64,000 nucleotides of DNA, taken from NCBI GenBank assembly GCA_903875215.1, contig CAIQVH010000033.1, positions 1 to 64,000 of the forward strand, given 5' to 3'. This DNA comes from an uncultured Anaerolineae bacterium (GTDB taxonomy: Bacteria; Chloroflexota; Anaerolineae; Anaerolineales; Villigracilaceae). Each line of letters begins with the position of its first letter. Position 1 is the first letter of the stretch. Under the pieces are notes generated by a model. It was not told where the DNA came from, did no database searches, and saw only the letters and a program-made list of their open reading frames with translations. Of this stretch, positions 53,466 through 61,800 are shown piece by piece. A program made the translations under genes and the position numbers.

Positions 53466-53864
53466 ATGAGCGATTCATTATTTACGGATACGGCCATGCG
53501 CACCGCCAGCCTGGCTCTCGACGGGCTGAGCCTGCGCCAGCAGGCCATCAGCCGCAACCTGGCGAATATTGACACTCCCGGCTACCAGGCCCAGACGGTT
53601 AACTTTGAGCAGACCCTCAAACGCATGGTGGCTGGCAGCAACGAGCTTGGGCTGAAAACCACCAACATCTCGCACCAGACGACTGCCGCGCAGGAGGCTC
53701 GCTTTTCGGTCTCGACGCGCCCGGGCGGCACCTTCCGCGCCGACCAGAACAACGTCGACGTGGATGTCGAAATGACAGATATGTCCGAAGCCGGGGTGGC
53801 GTACCAGGCCATCAGCCAGGCCATCTCCAAAAAACTCTTGCTACTGAAAACATTGGCGAAATGA
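53466..53864 (+). CDS. flgB: Flagellar proximal rod protein FlgB
   Basis: 132 residues from the ATG at 53466. RQQAISRNLANIDTPGYQAQ and FRADQNNVDVDVEMTDMSEA are characteristic. It is separated from flgC by seven genes, whereas in most genomes flgB-flgC-fliE are adjacent. Its end overlaps fliK (ATGA). Confidence 0.95.
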   Translation: MSDSLFTDTAMRTASLALDGLSLRQQAISRNLANIDTPGYQAQTVNFEQTLKRMVAGSNELGLKTTNISHQTTAAQEARFSVSTRPGGTFRADQNNVDVDVEMTDMSEAGVAYQAISQAISKKLLLLKTLAK

Positions 53865-56146
53865 CTATGGTTACTCCACTCCAACTGGTTCCTAAAAATA
53901 TTGTCTCAGAGGACATCCTGGCCAAATCTTCAGCCCGGGATCTTGAATCGCTACCTTCCCTTTCCTTTGGGGAGATCCTGAAACTTAAAGAACAGGAATT
54001 GCAGAAAGAGCAGGAAGTCAGCGCCGCTTCTGTGGCGGCTGCCCTGGCTGTTTTGCAGACTGCTGCCAGCCTGACCCGGCTGCCGGTGGCCGTTACAGAA
54101 GCAACTCCTGCGGTTCAGAATAGCGGGCTCCCGGCTGCCTCCACGCTGACAGCGCCAACAACCACTCAGCCGACTACGCCACAGGCCGGCCTGATTTTCA
54201 ATGCTTCTGAGACGGTCTCCCACCTTTCCGCGCCTGTCCTGACTGCTATTCCCACCGAGACCCAGGCTTCTCCGCTGCCGGTTGATCCGGCTCTCCAGGC
54301 GGAGTTGGAACCCGCTGCACAGCCTGCCAAGCCCGGCCAGGTGCCGGCCCTGCCCATTCCGCCCGCGGATCCTGCCCTGACGGGAATTGCGCGTCCAAAA
54401 CCGCGTGAGCCCCGTCCCGCCGTGGCGGCCACCCAGCCGGTTGCCACTGCCGCCCAGACGGCCCAGCCGGCCGGTGTTATGCCTGTGGCCGGGCGCGAGC
54501 CTCGTCCCGCCGTGGCCGCCCAGCCGGTTGCCACTGCCGCGCAGACGGCCGGCGTTATGCCTGCCGCCGGGCGCGAGCCTCGTCCCGCCGTGGCCGCCCA
54601 GCCGGTTGCCACTGCCGCGCAGACGGCGCAGCCGGCCGGCGTTATGCCTGCCGCCGGGGGTCGCGAGCCTCGTCCCGCCGTGGCGGCTGCCCAGCCGGTT
54701 GCCAGCGCTGCGCAGCCGGCCCAGCCGGCCGCCCGGCCAGTTGATTCGACAGTTTCGATTGCCTCGTCTGCTGCGGTCTCCTTGCCATCTCAAACCAAGC
54801 CGGAAGTGGTACCAGCCGGGCCAATTGCATCTCCAGAATCTGTCCCCAGCCCGGTGAGTGAACAACCGCCTGCCAGGACGTTCCAGGCGGTTGGTGGAAT
54901 GGAACCCGAACAGATGACCGCCCCGCAGAACTCTTCCGCGTCCGGCGCTGCCCGGTCCGAGCTGCCCCTGTCTCGTGGCGGGCCGGCTGTGACAGCCCGG
55001 TTCGATCCGCCTGTCGGAAGTGCTTCAGCGCCTCGCCCGGCTGAACCGGCCGCATTGAGCGGGTCCGCGTTCTCCATTCCGGCAGAAATTGCCCAGGGCG
55101 CGGCGAAAGTCGAGATCCCTGCCTCGGAGGAGGCCGAAACGGGGGTGCGAGCCCAAACGCCGTTGACGCCCATCGCGGAACCGCCCGGCCGCTCGGCTTT
55201 TCCACCGGAGCCTGATCTGGCGCCGGAACCGGTCAGGGCTGAAGCTCCACTCAAGCAGGCTCCCGCTGCCGTTCAGGGCCAGACTGGCGCGCAGATTCCC
55301 TCCCGCCCGGCTGGAGAGTTGCCTCGCGTGCTGAATCAGGCCGCGGAGGCCGAAGAACAACCCACAGCCCGGCCTGATCAGGGCATGGCCCCGGATCCGG
55401 ACGCCGGGCAAGTGGTCGCTGCCAGCCGGGAGAAGCGTGCCGGGTCGCCGGTGAAAGCCCCGGTCATGCCAGCCGGGCAAACCAGTGAAAGCGTGAATCC
55501 CCGCAAGGTGGATGCGGTGGCCAGCCCGGTAGCGGCGACATCCCCGACTCCGCCGGCTGCGGTCGCCCAGCCTGAAGCGCTGACTTCGGCTCCTGTTGAC
55601 CGGCCGTCTGAAAAACAGCCGGAGCCGGGGAGGACGCTTGAAGTCCAGCCGGCACCGGCCAGCCCGGTGACTGATGCCTCGAAGCTTCAGGCGGCTGGTA
55701 AAGCGCCGGGCGTGCCATTGAACGCCCAGTCGGCGGATGTAGTTCGCCAGATCATGCAGCAGTTGCATGGCCGCTTGCAGAGCGGGAGCAACTCCATGCG
55801 TCTGCAGTTGAATCCGAAGGAGCTGGGCGAAATATCCGTTGAGATGGTCAGCAGTGCGCAGGGCGTCAGTGTGACGTTCTTTGCCGAACAACCGGGCACC
55901 GGGCGCATGCTTGAGAGTCAGATGCAACAGTTGCGCCAGTCGCTGACCGATTCGGGTGTCCAGTTGACCAATCTCAATCTCAGTCAGCAGCGTCATTCCG
56001 GGCAGGAAGGAGGTTTTTCCAATCGCGATCCGCAATTATTCCAGGCTCCCCAACGCGAAGCAACTCCGGCTGATCCAAAGCTGGAGGCCCGCCCGCGGCC
56101 GGCGCCGTCTGGCGCGCGCAGCGATGGGATTGATTACCTGATCTAA
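53861..56146 (+). CDS. fliK: Flagellar hook-length control protein FliK
   Basis: 761 residues, very Pro/Ala-rich, with the hook-length control domain only at about residues 620-720 (SMRLQLNPKELGEISVEMVS and MQQLRQSLTDSGVQLTNLNL). It acts as a ruler and triggers the FlhB switch. Residues about 182-290 have four repeats of REPRPAVAA... . ATG at 53861 overlaps the flgB stop; an ATG two codons later is also possible. A second FliK-like gene lies at 58730. Confidence 0.9.
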   Translation: MTMVTPLQLVPKNIVSEDILAKSSARDLESLPSLSFGEILKLKEQELQKEQEVSAASVAAALAVLQTAASLTRLPVAVTEATPAVQNSGLPAASTLTAPTTTQPTTPQAGLIFNASETVSHLSAPVLTAIPTETQASPLPVDPALQAELEPAAQPAKPGQVPALPIPPADPALTGIARPKPREPRPAVAATQPVATAAQTAQPAGVMPVAGREPRPAVAAQPVATAAQTAGVMPAAGREPRPAVAAQPVATAAQTAQPAGVMPAAGGREPRPAVAAAQPVASAAQPAQPAARPVDSTVSIASSAAVSLPSQTKPEVVPAGPIASPESVPSPVSEQPPARTFQAVGGMEPEQMTAPQNSSASGAARSELPLSRGGPAVTARFDPPVGSASAPRPAEPAALSGSAFSIPAEIAQGAAKVEIPASEEAETGVRAQTPLTPIAEPPGRSAFPPEPDLAPEPVRAEAPLKQAPAAVQGQTGAQIPSRPAGELPRVLNQAAEAEEQPTARPDQGMAPDPDAGQVVAASREKRAGSPVKAPVMPAGQTSESVNPRKVDAVASPVAATSPTPPAAVAQPEALTSAPVDRPSEKQPEPGRTLEVQPAPASPVTDASKLQAAGKAPGVPLNAQSADVVRQIMQQLHGRLQSGSNSMRLQLNPKELGEISVEMVSSAQGVSVTFFAEQPGTGRMLESQMQQLRQSLTDSGVQLTNLNLSQQRHSGQEGGFSNRDPQLFQAPQREATPADPKLEARPRPAPSGARSDGIDYLI
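54404..54730 (+). repeat. Tandem coding repeat inside fliK
   Basis: Four copies start at 54404, 54494, 54572 and 54662 (periods 90, 78 and 90 bp). Each codes for REPRPAVAA followed by an Ala/Gln/Pro segment ending in PAAG or PVAG. Lengths are multiples of three, so copy changes would lengthen or shorten the FliK ruler without a frameshift. Confidence 0.93.
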
Positions 56147-56176
56147 CCCATTTATTTTTGTAAAAAGGAGAAAACC

Positions 56177-56605
56177 ATGCAAGTAAACAGTGTTTCTGGG
56201 GCCACATCGTTGGCCACCAGCCTGGCCGCCAAAACGGTCAGCCCGACTGCCAGCAATACGCTGGATGAAAGCCAGTTCATGCAGATTTTGATGGCGCAAT
56301 TGACCCACCAGGATCCGCTTGAGCCGATGAATAATGCCGAGATGATGAGCCAGTTTTCTCAGCTCAATTCGCTCCAGGAGCTGCGCAGTATTCATAGCAG
56401 CATGGAACAGCTTTCAGCTTCGAACACGGTCACTTATCTGGCCAGCCTGATCGGGAAGACGGTCAAGGTTAACCGCCCGGATGGGAAAGTGGTGGAAGGT
56501 GTCGTGGAAGGGGTGCTCACGCAGAAGGATAGTCCGCAATTGCAAATTGGGACAGAGACTGTGCCAATGAGCGACGTTATCGAAATCCGGGGAGCGTCAG
56601 CATGA
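56177..56605 (+). CDS. flgD: Flagellar hook cap protein FlgD
   Basis: 142 residues, a short FlgD. FMQILMAQLTHQDPLEPMNN and MMSQFSQLNSLQELRSIHSS are diagnostic. It lacks the long C-terminal domains of enterobacterial FlgD. Needed for hook assembly. Strong SD AAGGAG upstream. It overlaps the next gene by 4 bp. Confidence 0.95.
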   Translation: MQVNSVSGATSLATSLAAKTVSPTASNTLDESQFMQILMAQLTHQDPLEPMNNAEMMSQFSQLNSLQELRSIHSSMEQLSASNTVTYLASLIGKTVKVNRPDGKVVEGVVEGVLTQKDSPQLQIGTETVPMSDVIEIRGASA

Positions 56606-57024
56606 CTGATTTGATCCAGGTTCAGCCTGGCCGCATCACTGGAGCAGGGCAGGGGCTTGCCCGCACGGCTGGCAATTCCCGGCCGGTGCAGGGTCCCGAT
56701 TTCAGTGAAGTCCTTGAGAATGTTCAAGGCGTCCGATTTTCCAGCCATGCGCAGAAGCGCCTGCTGAGCCGCGAAATCGACCTGAATGATGAAAACGTCA
56801 ACCGGCTTTCTGATGCGATTGACAAGGCCGAAAAGCGCGGCGGGAAATCCTCGCTCGTCGTTGTTGACGATCTGGCTTTTATCGTCAATGTTCCCAAACG
56901 CACGGTCGTCACTGCCCTCAACGCTTCGCAGCGCGGGGAAGGTGTCTTCACCCAGATTGACAGCGTCGTCTTTGCCGATCCGGCAACCACTCGTTTGCAG
57001 CCCTCGATCGATATCAAAGGCTGA
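56602..57024 (+). CDS. Flagellar operon protein, TIGR02530 family
   Basis: 140 residues. Pattern VRFSSHAQKRLLSREIDLND, then AEKRGGKSSLVVVDDLAFIV and VPKRTVVTALNAS matches the small flagellar protein always found between flgD and flgE in Gram-positive-type flagellar operons. Function poorly known. Its ATG overlaps the flgD stop. Confidence 0.85.
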   Translation: MTDLIQVQPGRITGAGQGLARTAGNSRPVQGPDFSEVLENVQGVRFSSHAQKRLLSREIDLNDENVNRLSDAIDKAEKRGGKSSLVVVDDLAFIVNVPKRTVVTALNASQRGEGVFTQIDSVVFADPATTRLQPSIDIKG

Positions 57025-57095
57025 ATCGTTTTCACCCAATCAACAGGCTGGCCCTCTTGGAGGAAGCCTGAAAACCAACCTTTAGGAGAAAAATC

Positions 57096-58340
57096 ATGAT
57101 TCGCTCGATGTTCACCGCTATTAGCTCGCTTAACCTGCACCAGAAATACCTGGACGTTGTATCCAATAACCTTGCCAATGCCAACACCACGGGGTACAAA
57201 TCCAGCCGCGTGCTCTTCCAGGATCAATTTGCCCAGATGATGACCCCTGGCTCGGCGCCTTCCACGGCTCAGGGCGGCACCAACCCCACCCAGATTGGTC
57301 TCGGCGTCAGCATGGGGTACATTACCCCCAATTTCACCCAGGGTACGCTGCAAAGCACTGGCCGCAATATGGATCTGGGTGTGCAGGGAGACGGCTTCTT
57401 CATCTACGGCAAGGAGGCCAATCGCCGCTATTCACGCGAAGGCTCAATGAGCCTGGATGCAGAAGGTTTCATGGTCAACGCCGCCACAGGCGCGCGCGCC
57501 CAGGGCTGGCTGGTCGGCGCTTCCGGCATTGATTCCAACCTGCCGGTGGATGACATCCAGATTGCCACGGATAATACCCTGGCCAAAGCCACCGAAAATG
57601 TCCTGCTGGGCGGCAACCTGAGCGCCCTGACCGCCACGGATGGCACCGGCACCGCCACCATCTCGATGGGCGTCTATGACTCGCTCGGCACGCTGCAAAA
57701 GGGCGCCTTGCGCTTTACCCGCACCGCCGCCGACCCTCTCGTTTGGGACTGGCAGATCATCGATCCCGTCACCGGAAACAACGGCACCGGTGCCGGCACG
57801 ATCACCTTCAACACTGACGGCCAGACTGACTCGACCACGGTCGGCACCCCGGTTCAGATCCCAGGCTCCTCTGGCTCTGCCAATGGCAGCCAGATTGCCC
57901 TGACGATCGACTTTTCCAAGCTGACCATGCTCTCCTCCGCCAACAGCGCCTCCGTCACCAGCCAGGACGGCCTGACAGCCGGGACCGTGTCGGATGTTTA
58001 CATCAGCCCCACCGATGGCGCCATTTCCCTGGTTTACTCGAATGGTCTCGTAGAACAGGTCGGACAGCTGGCCCTGGCGCGCTTCACCAACCCCTCCGGC
58101 CTGCTGCGCAGTGAAAAGACCAGTTTCATGGCCGGCCTGAACTCCGGTGAACCGGAAATTGGCACTGCCAACAGCGGTGGCCGCGGATCGATCGCCTCTG
58201 GCTATCTCGAAGCCTCTAACGTGGATATGGCCCAGGAATTCACCAACATGATCCTGGCCCAGCGCGGCTTCCAGGCTTCCACCCGCGTCATCACCACCTC
58301 CGACGAAATCTTGCAGGAACTCGTCAACCTCAAGCGCTAA
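57096..58340 (+). CDS. flgE: Flagellar hook protein FlgE
   Basis: 414 residues. Starts MIRSMFTAISSLNLHQKYLD, with VVSNNLANANTTGYKSSRVL, and ends with EFTNMILAQRGFQASTRVIT. The middle has a Thr/Gly-rich variable region. Forms the hook. Last gene of the operon before a terminator. SD AGGAGAAA is clear. Confidence 0.96.
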   Translation: MIRSMFTAISSLNLHQKYLDVVSNNLANANTTGYKSSRVLFQDQFAQMMTPGSAPSTAQGGTNPTQIGLGVSMGYITPNFTQGTLQSTGRNMDLGVQGDGFFIYGKEANRRYSREGSMSLDAEGFMVNAATGARAQGWLVGASGIDSNLPVDDIQIATDNTLAKATENVLLGGNLSALTATDGTGTATISMGVYDSLGTLQKGALRFTRTAADPLVWDWQIIDPVTGNNGTGAGTITFNTDGQTDSTTVGTPVQIPGSSGSANGSQIALTIDFSKLTMLSSANSASVTSQDGLTAGTVSDVYISPTDGAISLVYSNGLVEQVGQLALARFTNPSGLLRSEKTSFMAGLNSGEPEIGTANSGGRGSIASGYLEASNVDMAQEFTNMILAQRGFQASTRVITTSDEILQELVNLKR

Positions 58341-58357
58341 ACCGCCCCCAGAAACAG

Positions 58358-58397
58358 CAACCGGCGCCCATTCATCGGCGCCGGTTGTTTTTTTTTT
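58358..58397. terminator. Terminator between convergent flgE and minus-strand operon
   Basis: Perfect 11-bp stem (CAACCGGCGCC / GGCGCCGGTTG) with an 8-nt loop and a run of ten T. The T-run favours the plus strand; the minus-strand operon ends just beyond it and may use the same stem. Confidence 0.9.
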
Positions 58398-58419
58398 ATC
58401 AAGACTGCCAGGGTGGCAG

Positions 58420-58728
58420 CTACCCCGCAACCTTCCCCGTCACCCGGTATACATACGCCAGCACCTCAGCCACAACCTGGTACAACTCCTCCGGGATTTC
58501 CTCCCCGATGTCCAGGCTTGCCAATGCCGCCGTCAGGGCCGCATCTTCCACGATCGCAATCTGATGTTTGCGCGCTTCCGCCAGGATCTGCTCCGCCACC
58601 TTTCTCTGGCCGCTGGCTACAACGCGCGGTGCGCCGCCGCTCTCGGGGTCATAACGCAGGGCGGTGGCGCGCACGGGCGCGGTCGGTTTCTCTGTCTGGC
58701 GCGCAACCTTGAAACGCCGGTAAGCCAT
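58420..58728 (-). CDS. FlhB C-terminal domain-like protein (FlhX/YlqH type)
   Basis: 102 residues. Resembles only the cytoplasmic end of FlhB: PRVVASGQRKVAEQILAEAR, KHQIAIVEDAALTAALASLD, EELYQVVAEVLAYVYRVTGK. The NPTH cleavage motif is missing, with the region before it replaced by ALRYDPESG. Such proteins can sometimes stand in for the cleaved FlhB-C fragment. It follows the FliK-like gene by 1 bp. Confidence 0.85.
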   Translation of the reverse strand: MAYRRFKVARQTEKPTAPVRATALRYDPESGGAPRVVASGQRKVAEQILAEARKHQIAIVEDAALTAALASLDIGEEIPEELYQVVAEVLAYVYRVTGKVAG

Positions 58729-58729
58729 C

Positions 58730-60079
58730 TTACACCTCGATATCCACAGCCTTAAGCGGCTTATCCGTGTTCCGGATGATTAACAGCTCCTCAAAGGGGG
58801 CCGGTACTCCCACTTCCACCTGCGCCTCCTGCAGAGCAAACCCAAGCCTTTGCAGCCCCGCCTCGAGCGAACCCAGCTCCACGCGAGCCTGTTCGCACCA
58901 GGCGGTTCCCGGCGCCACCAACCGCGCGCGAATCTCCCGGCCGGCCAGCGCCAGATCCACCTCCACCGTTTCTCCGGACCCAAGCTCCACTTGCAACTGC
59001 AATCGCGTAATTGCCGCATCTTTTTTGACCGGATCCGGGCCAGATTCCCGGCCAATGCGCAGCCGCGCTGCCCACGGCAATTTCTGCGCCGCGGCAGCAG
59101 CTGGCTGGAGCAGTAAACCGATTTCAGACCATTCTCCCCGCCCAGGTTCCCTCGCATTCAACAACTGGTGATGACGCTCATCACCCAGGAATTCATCCAC
59201 CACCCCGGCCAATTCCCGCTCCCCGGCCTGTTCCAATGCCTGACGCAGCCGGAGCAGGCCCACCAGCCCGGTTTCGGGCAATTCCTGCCCGGGCTGTTGC
59301 GCCTGCTCGAGCAGCAGATTCTCCAATGAGCGCCCCATGCGCCGGACGGTTTCGCGCAGCTGCTCCGCCAGCTGGGAAGATCCCTGTTCACCATTCAGCA
59401 CCATCGCCCGCAGCCAGCCGAGATTGTCCTGCAACAGCCTGGCCAGCTCCGGTGAAAATTCCTGCCCGGATGCCGTGCCCAGCGCCGCGATCAGGCGCGC
59501 CAGCCCTGCACCGGCCGGGGAGGCCGGACGGGCCGCCAGTGCCAGGCTCTGACGGGTCAGCGGCAGGCCGGCTGCCTTCAGCGCAGCCGCCAGATCGGCC
59601 TGCTCCGCCCCCCAAGGGGTCAAACCGGCCAGCGCGTCCTGCATTTCATCCAGCAGGCCTGGCGTGACGGGCAGATGCTGTTTGAGCACCGAGCGCGCCA
59701 TCATCAAGTTGTTGATGGTCACAGGCAAATGTTGTTGCTCCAGCAGGCGCACAGCCAGTTCCGGTCCATTCAAATTTGGGGTGGGCGCCTTCGCCGGGGT
59801 GGGGGTCTCATGGTTGACGAATTTCAATGTAATTTCCTGGTCGGTCAGCCGTGTAACGATAAATTGGGCCGTCCGGCGCGCGAGCAGGGCAGCGGCCTGG
59901 TCGGGCGATGCCAGCTGCGCCACCACAGGGTACCCTTCAATCGTTAAAATGGCCGTATTGCCGCTGACGCTCAGGATTTGTGCCGAGACGCGTTGAAAAG
60001 CATGCAGCCCCAGCTCCTGTGCGGCAGGAGTCTGGGGCGCGTGAAGCGGTGATACCGAAAGCGGCCCGGGAAAAGTCAT
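58730..60079 (-). CDS. FliK-like protein upstream of the FlhB-like gene
   Basis: 449 residues, Ala/Leu/Gln-rich. The N-terminus has a small beta domain (residues about 30-110), the centre is helical, and the end LQLQVELGSGETVEVDLALA with LGSLEAGLQRLGFALQEAQV resembles the hook-length control domain. Such YlqG-type proteins stand beside YlqH in Bacillus and Clostridia. With fliK at 53861 the cluster has two FliK-like genes. Exact function unknown. Confidence 0.65.
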   Translation of the reverse strand: MTFPGPLSVSPLHAPQTPAAQELGLHAFQRVSAQILSVSGNTAILTIEGYPVVAQLASPDQAAALLARRTAQFIVTRLTDQEITLKFVNHETPTPAKAPTPNLNGPELAVRLLEQQHLPVTINNLMMARSVLKQHLPVTPGLLDEMQDALAGLTPWGAEQADLAAALKAAGLPLTRQSLALAARPASPAGAGLARLIAALGTASGQEFSPELARLLQDNLGWLRAMVLNGEQGSSQLAEQLRETVRRMGRSLENLLLEQAQQPGQELPETGLVGLLRLRQALEQAGERELAGVVDEFLGDERHHQLLNAREPGRGEWSEIGLLLQPAAAAAQKLPWAARLRIGRESGPDPVKKDAAITRLQLQVELGSGETVEVDLALAGREIRARLVAPGTAWCEQARVELGSLEAGLQRLGFALQEAQVEVGVPAPFEELLIIRNTDKPLKAVDIEV

Positions 60080-60087
60080 GGCACAAT

Positions 60088-60891
60088 CTATCTCTTCAAG
60101 CTGTACAACTCCTCGGATAAAGTACGCAGGTCTTGAATGATCTCAGCCTGACGCTTGGCAATATATTGGGCAACGATACTGCGCGAAAGATCCTTAAAAT
60201 AAAGTTTCACGCCCAGCCGAAAGCGGCGCAGCTGCAACTCGGGTCGCACCGAAACCACCACACCCTGAGCCTTGATCGAAATCCGGTCATCTTCGCTCCC
60301 TAACAGGTTGGTGCGTAAAAACGAGCGCGAATCCCGTCCCTCGATCAGTGGCTTGGAAGAAATTTTCTTGAGTTTTTGGGCCGTTGTATCACGAAACGAG
60401 ATGGTCATGCTCAATTCGCTGCCGTTTTGCAGCACGCGGGACGGAAAGAGCTGGCTCTCGCAATAGATGCTCGCGCCGCCGGTGGAAATATCTGCCAGGG
60501 GCACGGGAATTTCGAAGGAAGCCTCCTTAAACTGGATGGTCGCTTCCAGTGAATCGTCGGCTTCGACCCGCACCTGCCCCCTTTTTCCGATACTATTATT
60601 GGCCGTCGAAAAATTGGACAGCAGGGCGGTTTCCTTGGCCAGGTTCAAACTCAGCACCTGCGAACGTACAACGACCGGCAGGCCTTCAGCCTGTAGGAAG
60701 GTTTCGCGCTGGTGATACAGGCAGGCAATATGATAGCGATTACTGCGTACCTGGATCTCCGTTGCGCCAATGCCGTTGATACTGCCTTCATAAGACATTG
60801 GCAGGCCTTTGTAAATATTCATCAACGTAATCCCAGATTGATTCCGGGCTAACTGCCCGAGCATGTGGACAAGCTCTGCATTGGGGATCAA
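60088..60891 (-). CDS. PilZ-domain c-di-GMP-binding flagellar brake (YcgR-like)
   Basis: 267 residues. N-terminal YcgR-like domain (about 1-95) and PilZ domain with RGQVR (104-108, the RxxxR motif) and DISTGGASIYCES (134-146, D/NxSxxG motif). It should bind c-di-GMP and slow the motor. A coiled tail ends the protein. It is 27 bp downstream of the M23 gene, in a minus-strand operon. Confidence 0.85.
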   Translation of the reverse strand: MIPNAELVHMLGQLARNQSGITLMNIYKGLPMSYEGSINGIGATEIQVRSNRYHIACLYHQRETFLQAEGLPVVVRSQVLSLNLAKETALLSNFSTANNSIGKRGQVRVEADDSLEATIQFKEASFEIPVPLADISTGGASIYCESQLFPSRVLQNGSELSMTISFRDTTAQKLKKISSKPLIEGRDSRSFLRTNLLGSEDDRISIKAQGVVVSVRPELQLRRFRLGVKLYFKDLSRSIVAQYIAKRQAEIIQDLRTLSEELYSLKR

Positions 60892-60918
60892 GGGATTTCT
60901 CCGAATCGACCGGTGGAA

Positions 60919-61581
60919 TTACGCGGCGGTGCCCAGGGTGGCGGATGTGGGGTTGATCGGCACGTGATTCTTGCGGATTTCGTAGTGCAGGTGCGGGCCG
61001 GTGGAATTGCCGGTATTGCCCGAAAGACCGATCACATTCCCGGCGCTGACCGTTTCTCCAATCGAAACCGGGATGCTGGACAGGTGGGCATAATAAGTGC
61101 GATAGTCACCATTTTCAACGATCACCAGGTTCCCGTAGCCCTGGTTGTTCCAGCCGGCGTACACCACTTGACCATCCATGGTGCTTTTAACTGGTGTCCC
61201 AACCGGGATGCCGAAGTCGAGGCCGTTGTGGCCGGGGTGGAACTCCTGGGTGAGCGTGCCACCTACCGGCCGGCCGGAAGGCTCGGGCCTGGCCAGTTGA
61301 CCGGCGGTCTGGCTGGTTGAATCCGGCGTGGTTTGGCTCAGTTCTTGCTCCATCAACTTTTCAAGCAGAATGAGCATCAGCGGGGCCATCATATCGCTCA
61401 TCCCCAGGCCGGTGGATTGGTTGGCCGTGGAGCTGCTTGCGCTGTTGGTGGCCATCATCACTGAGAAAATGTCCTTGAACGAGGCCAGCAAGTCGCCGCT
61501 TGAAGAGGCCGCGGCGACAGGGTTGGCCACCGTCCCGGCCAGGCGGGTGGTGGGGAGGGTAGGGCTGGTTGAATTAATCAT
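60919..61581 (-). CDS. M23 family peptidase without signal peptide
   Basis: 220 residues. C-terminal LytM fold with zinc ligands in HNGLDF (H118, D122) and HLHYEI (H199, with H197 in the HxH). No cleavable signal; residues 68-75 are LMLILLEK, similar to the helix at 17-24 of the SLT enzyme. It could cut peptidoglycan for the rod and be exported through the flagellar channel. It is the first gene of the minus-strand operon. Confidence 0.88.
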   Translation of the reverse strand: MINSTSPTLPTTRLAGTVANPVAAASSSGDLLASFKDIFSVMMATNSASSSTANQSTGLGMSDMMAPLMLILLEKLMEQELSQTTPDSTSQTAGQLARPEPSGRPVGGTLTQEFHPGHNGLDFGIPVGTPVKSTMDGQVVYAGWNNQGYGNLVIVENGDYRTYYAHLSSIPVSIGETVSAGNVIGLSGNTGNSTGPHLHYEIRKNHVPINPTSATLGTAA

Positions 61582-61590
61582 CTTGTGCCC

Positions 61591-61656
61591 ATTCTAGCCT
61601 TGGAGGGCGGGGATGTCAGTAAATGGGACATAAAAATCTCATGAGTTGCGGCTAAA
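61591..61656 (-). promoter_or_regulatory. 11-bp direct-repeat operator array and -10 box of the minus-strand operon
   Basis: On the minus strand: TTTAG (61656-61652), CTCAT (61645-61641), TTTAT (61634-61630) and TTTAC (61623-61619), period exactly 11, and TAGAAT (61596-61591) 27 bp after the start of the last repeat. Same layout as the other three arrays. On the opposite strand a TTTAT/TTTAC pair (61660, 61671) faces the glycosyltransferase gene. Confidence 0.7.
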
Positions 61657-61800
61657 TTGTTTATCTCTTCTTTACGCAATATTCAGAAGGGCTTTATAGA
61701 TGAAAAATCCATTTTCCACTATACTAAAAATACGAGGCAAACTAATCATTTCCTGGCAGCCGGCCTCGCCGGGTTATTCTTTTTTCCGCAGGTGAAAGTG

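Noticed and set aside
54166-54612. Repeat-rich minus-strand frame within fliK, and a possible CRISPR-like repeat
   Set aside because: The repeats are tandem coding units without unique spacers and belong to FliK's Pro/Ala region.
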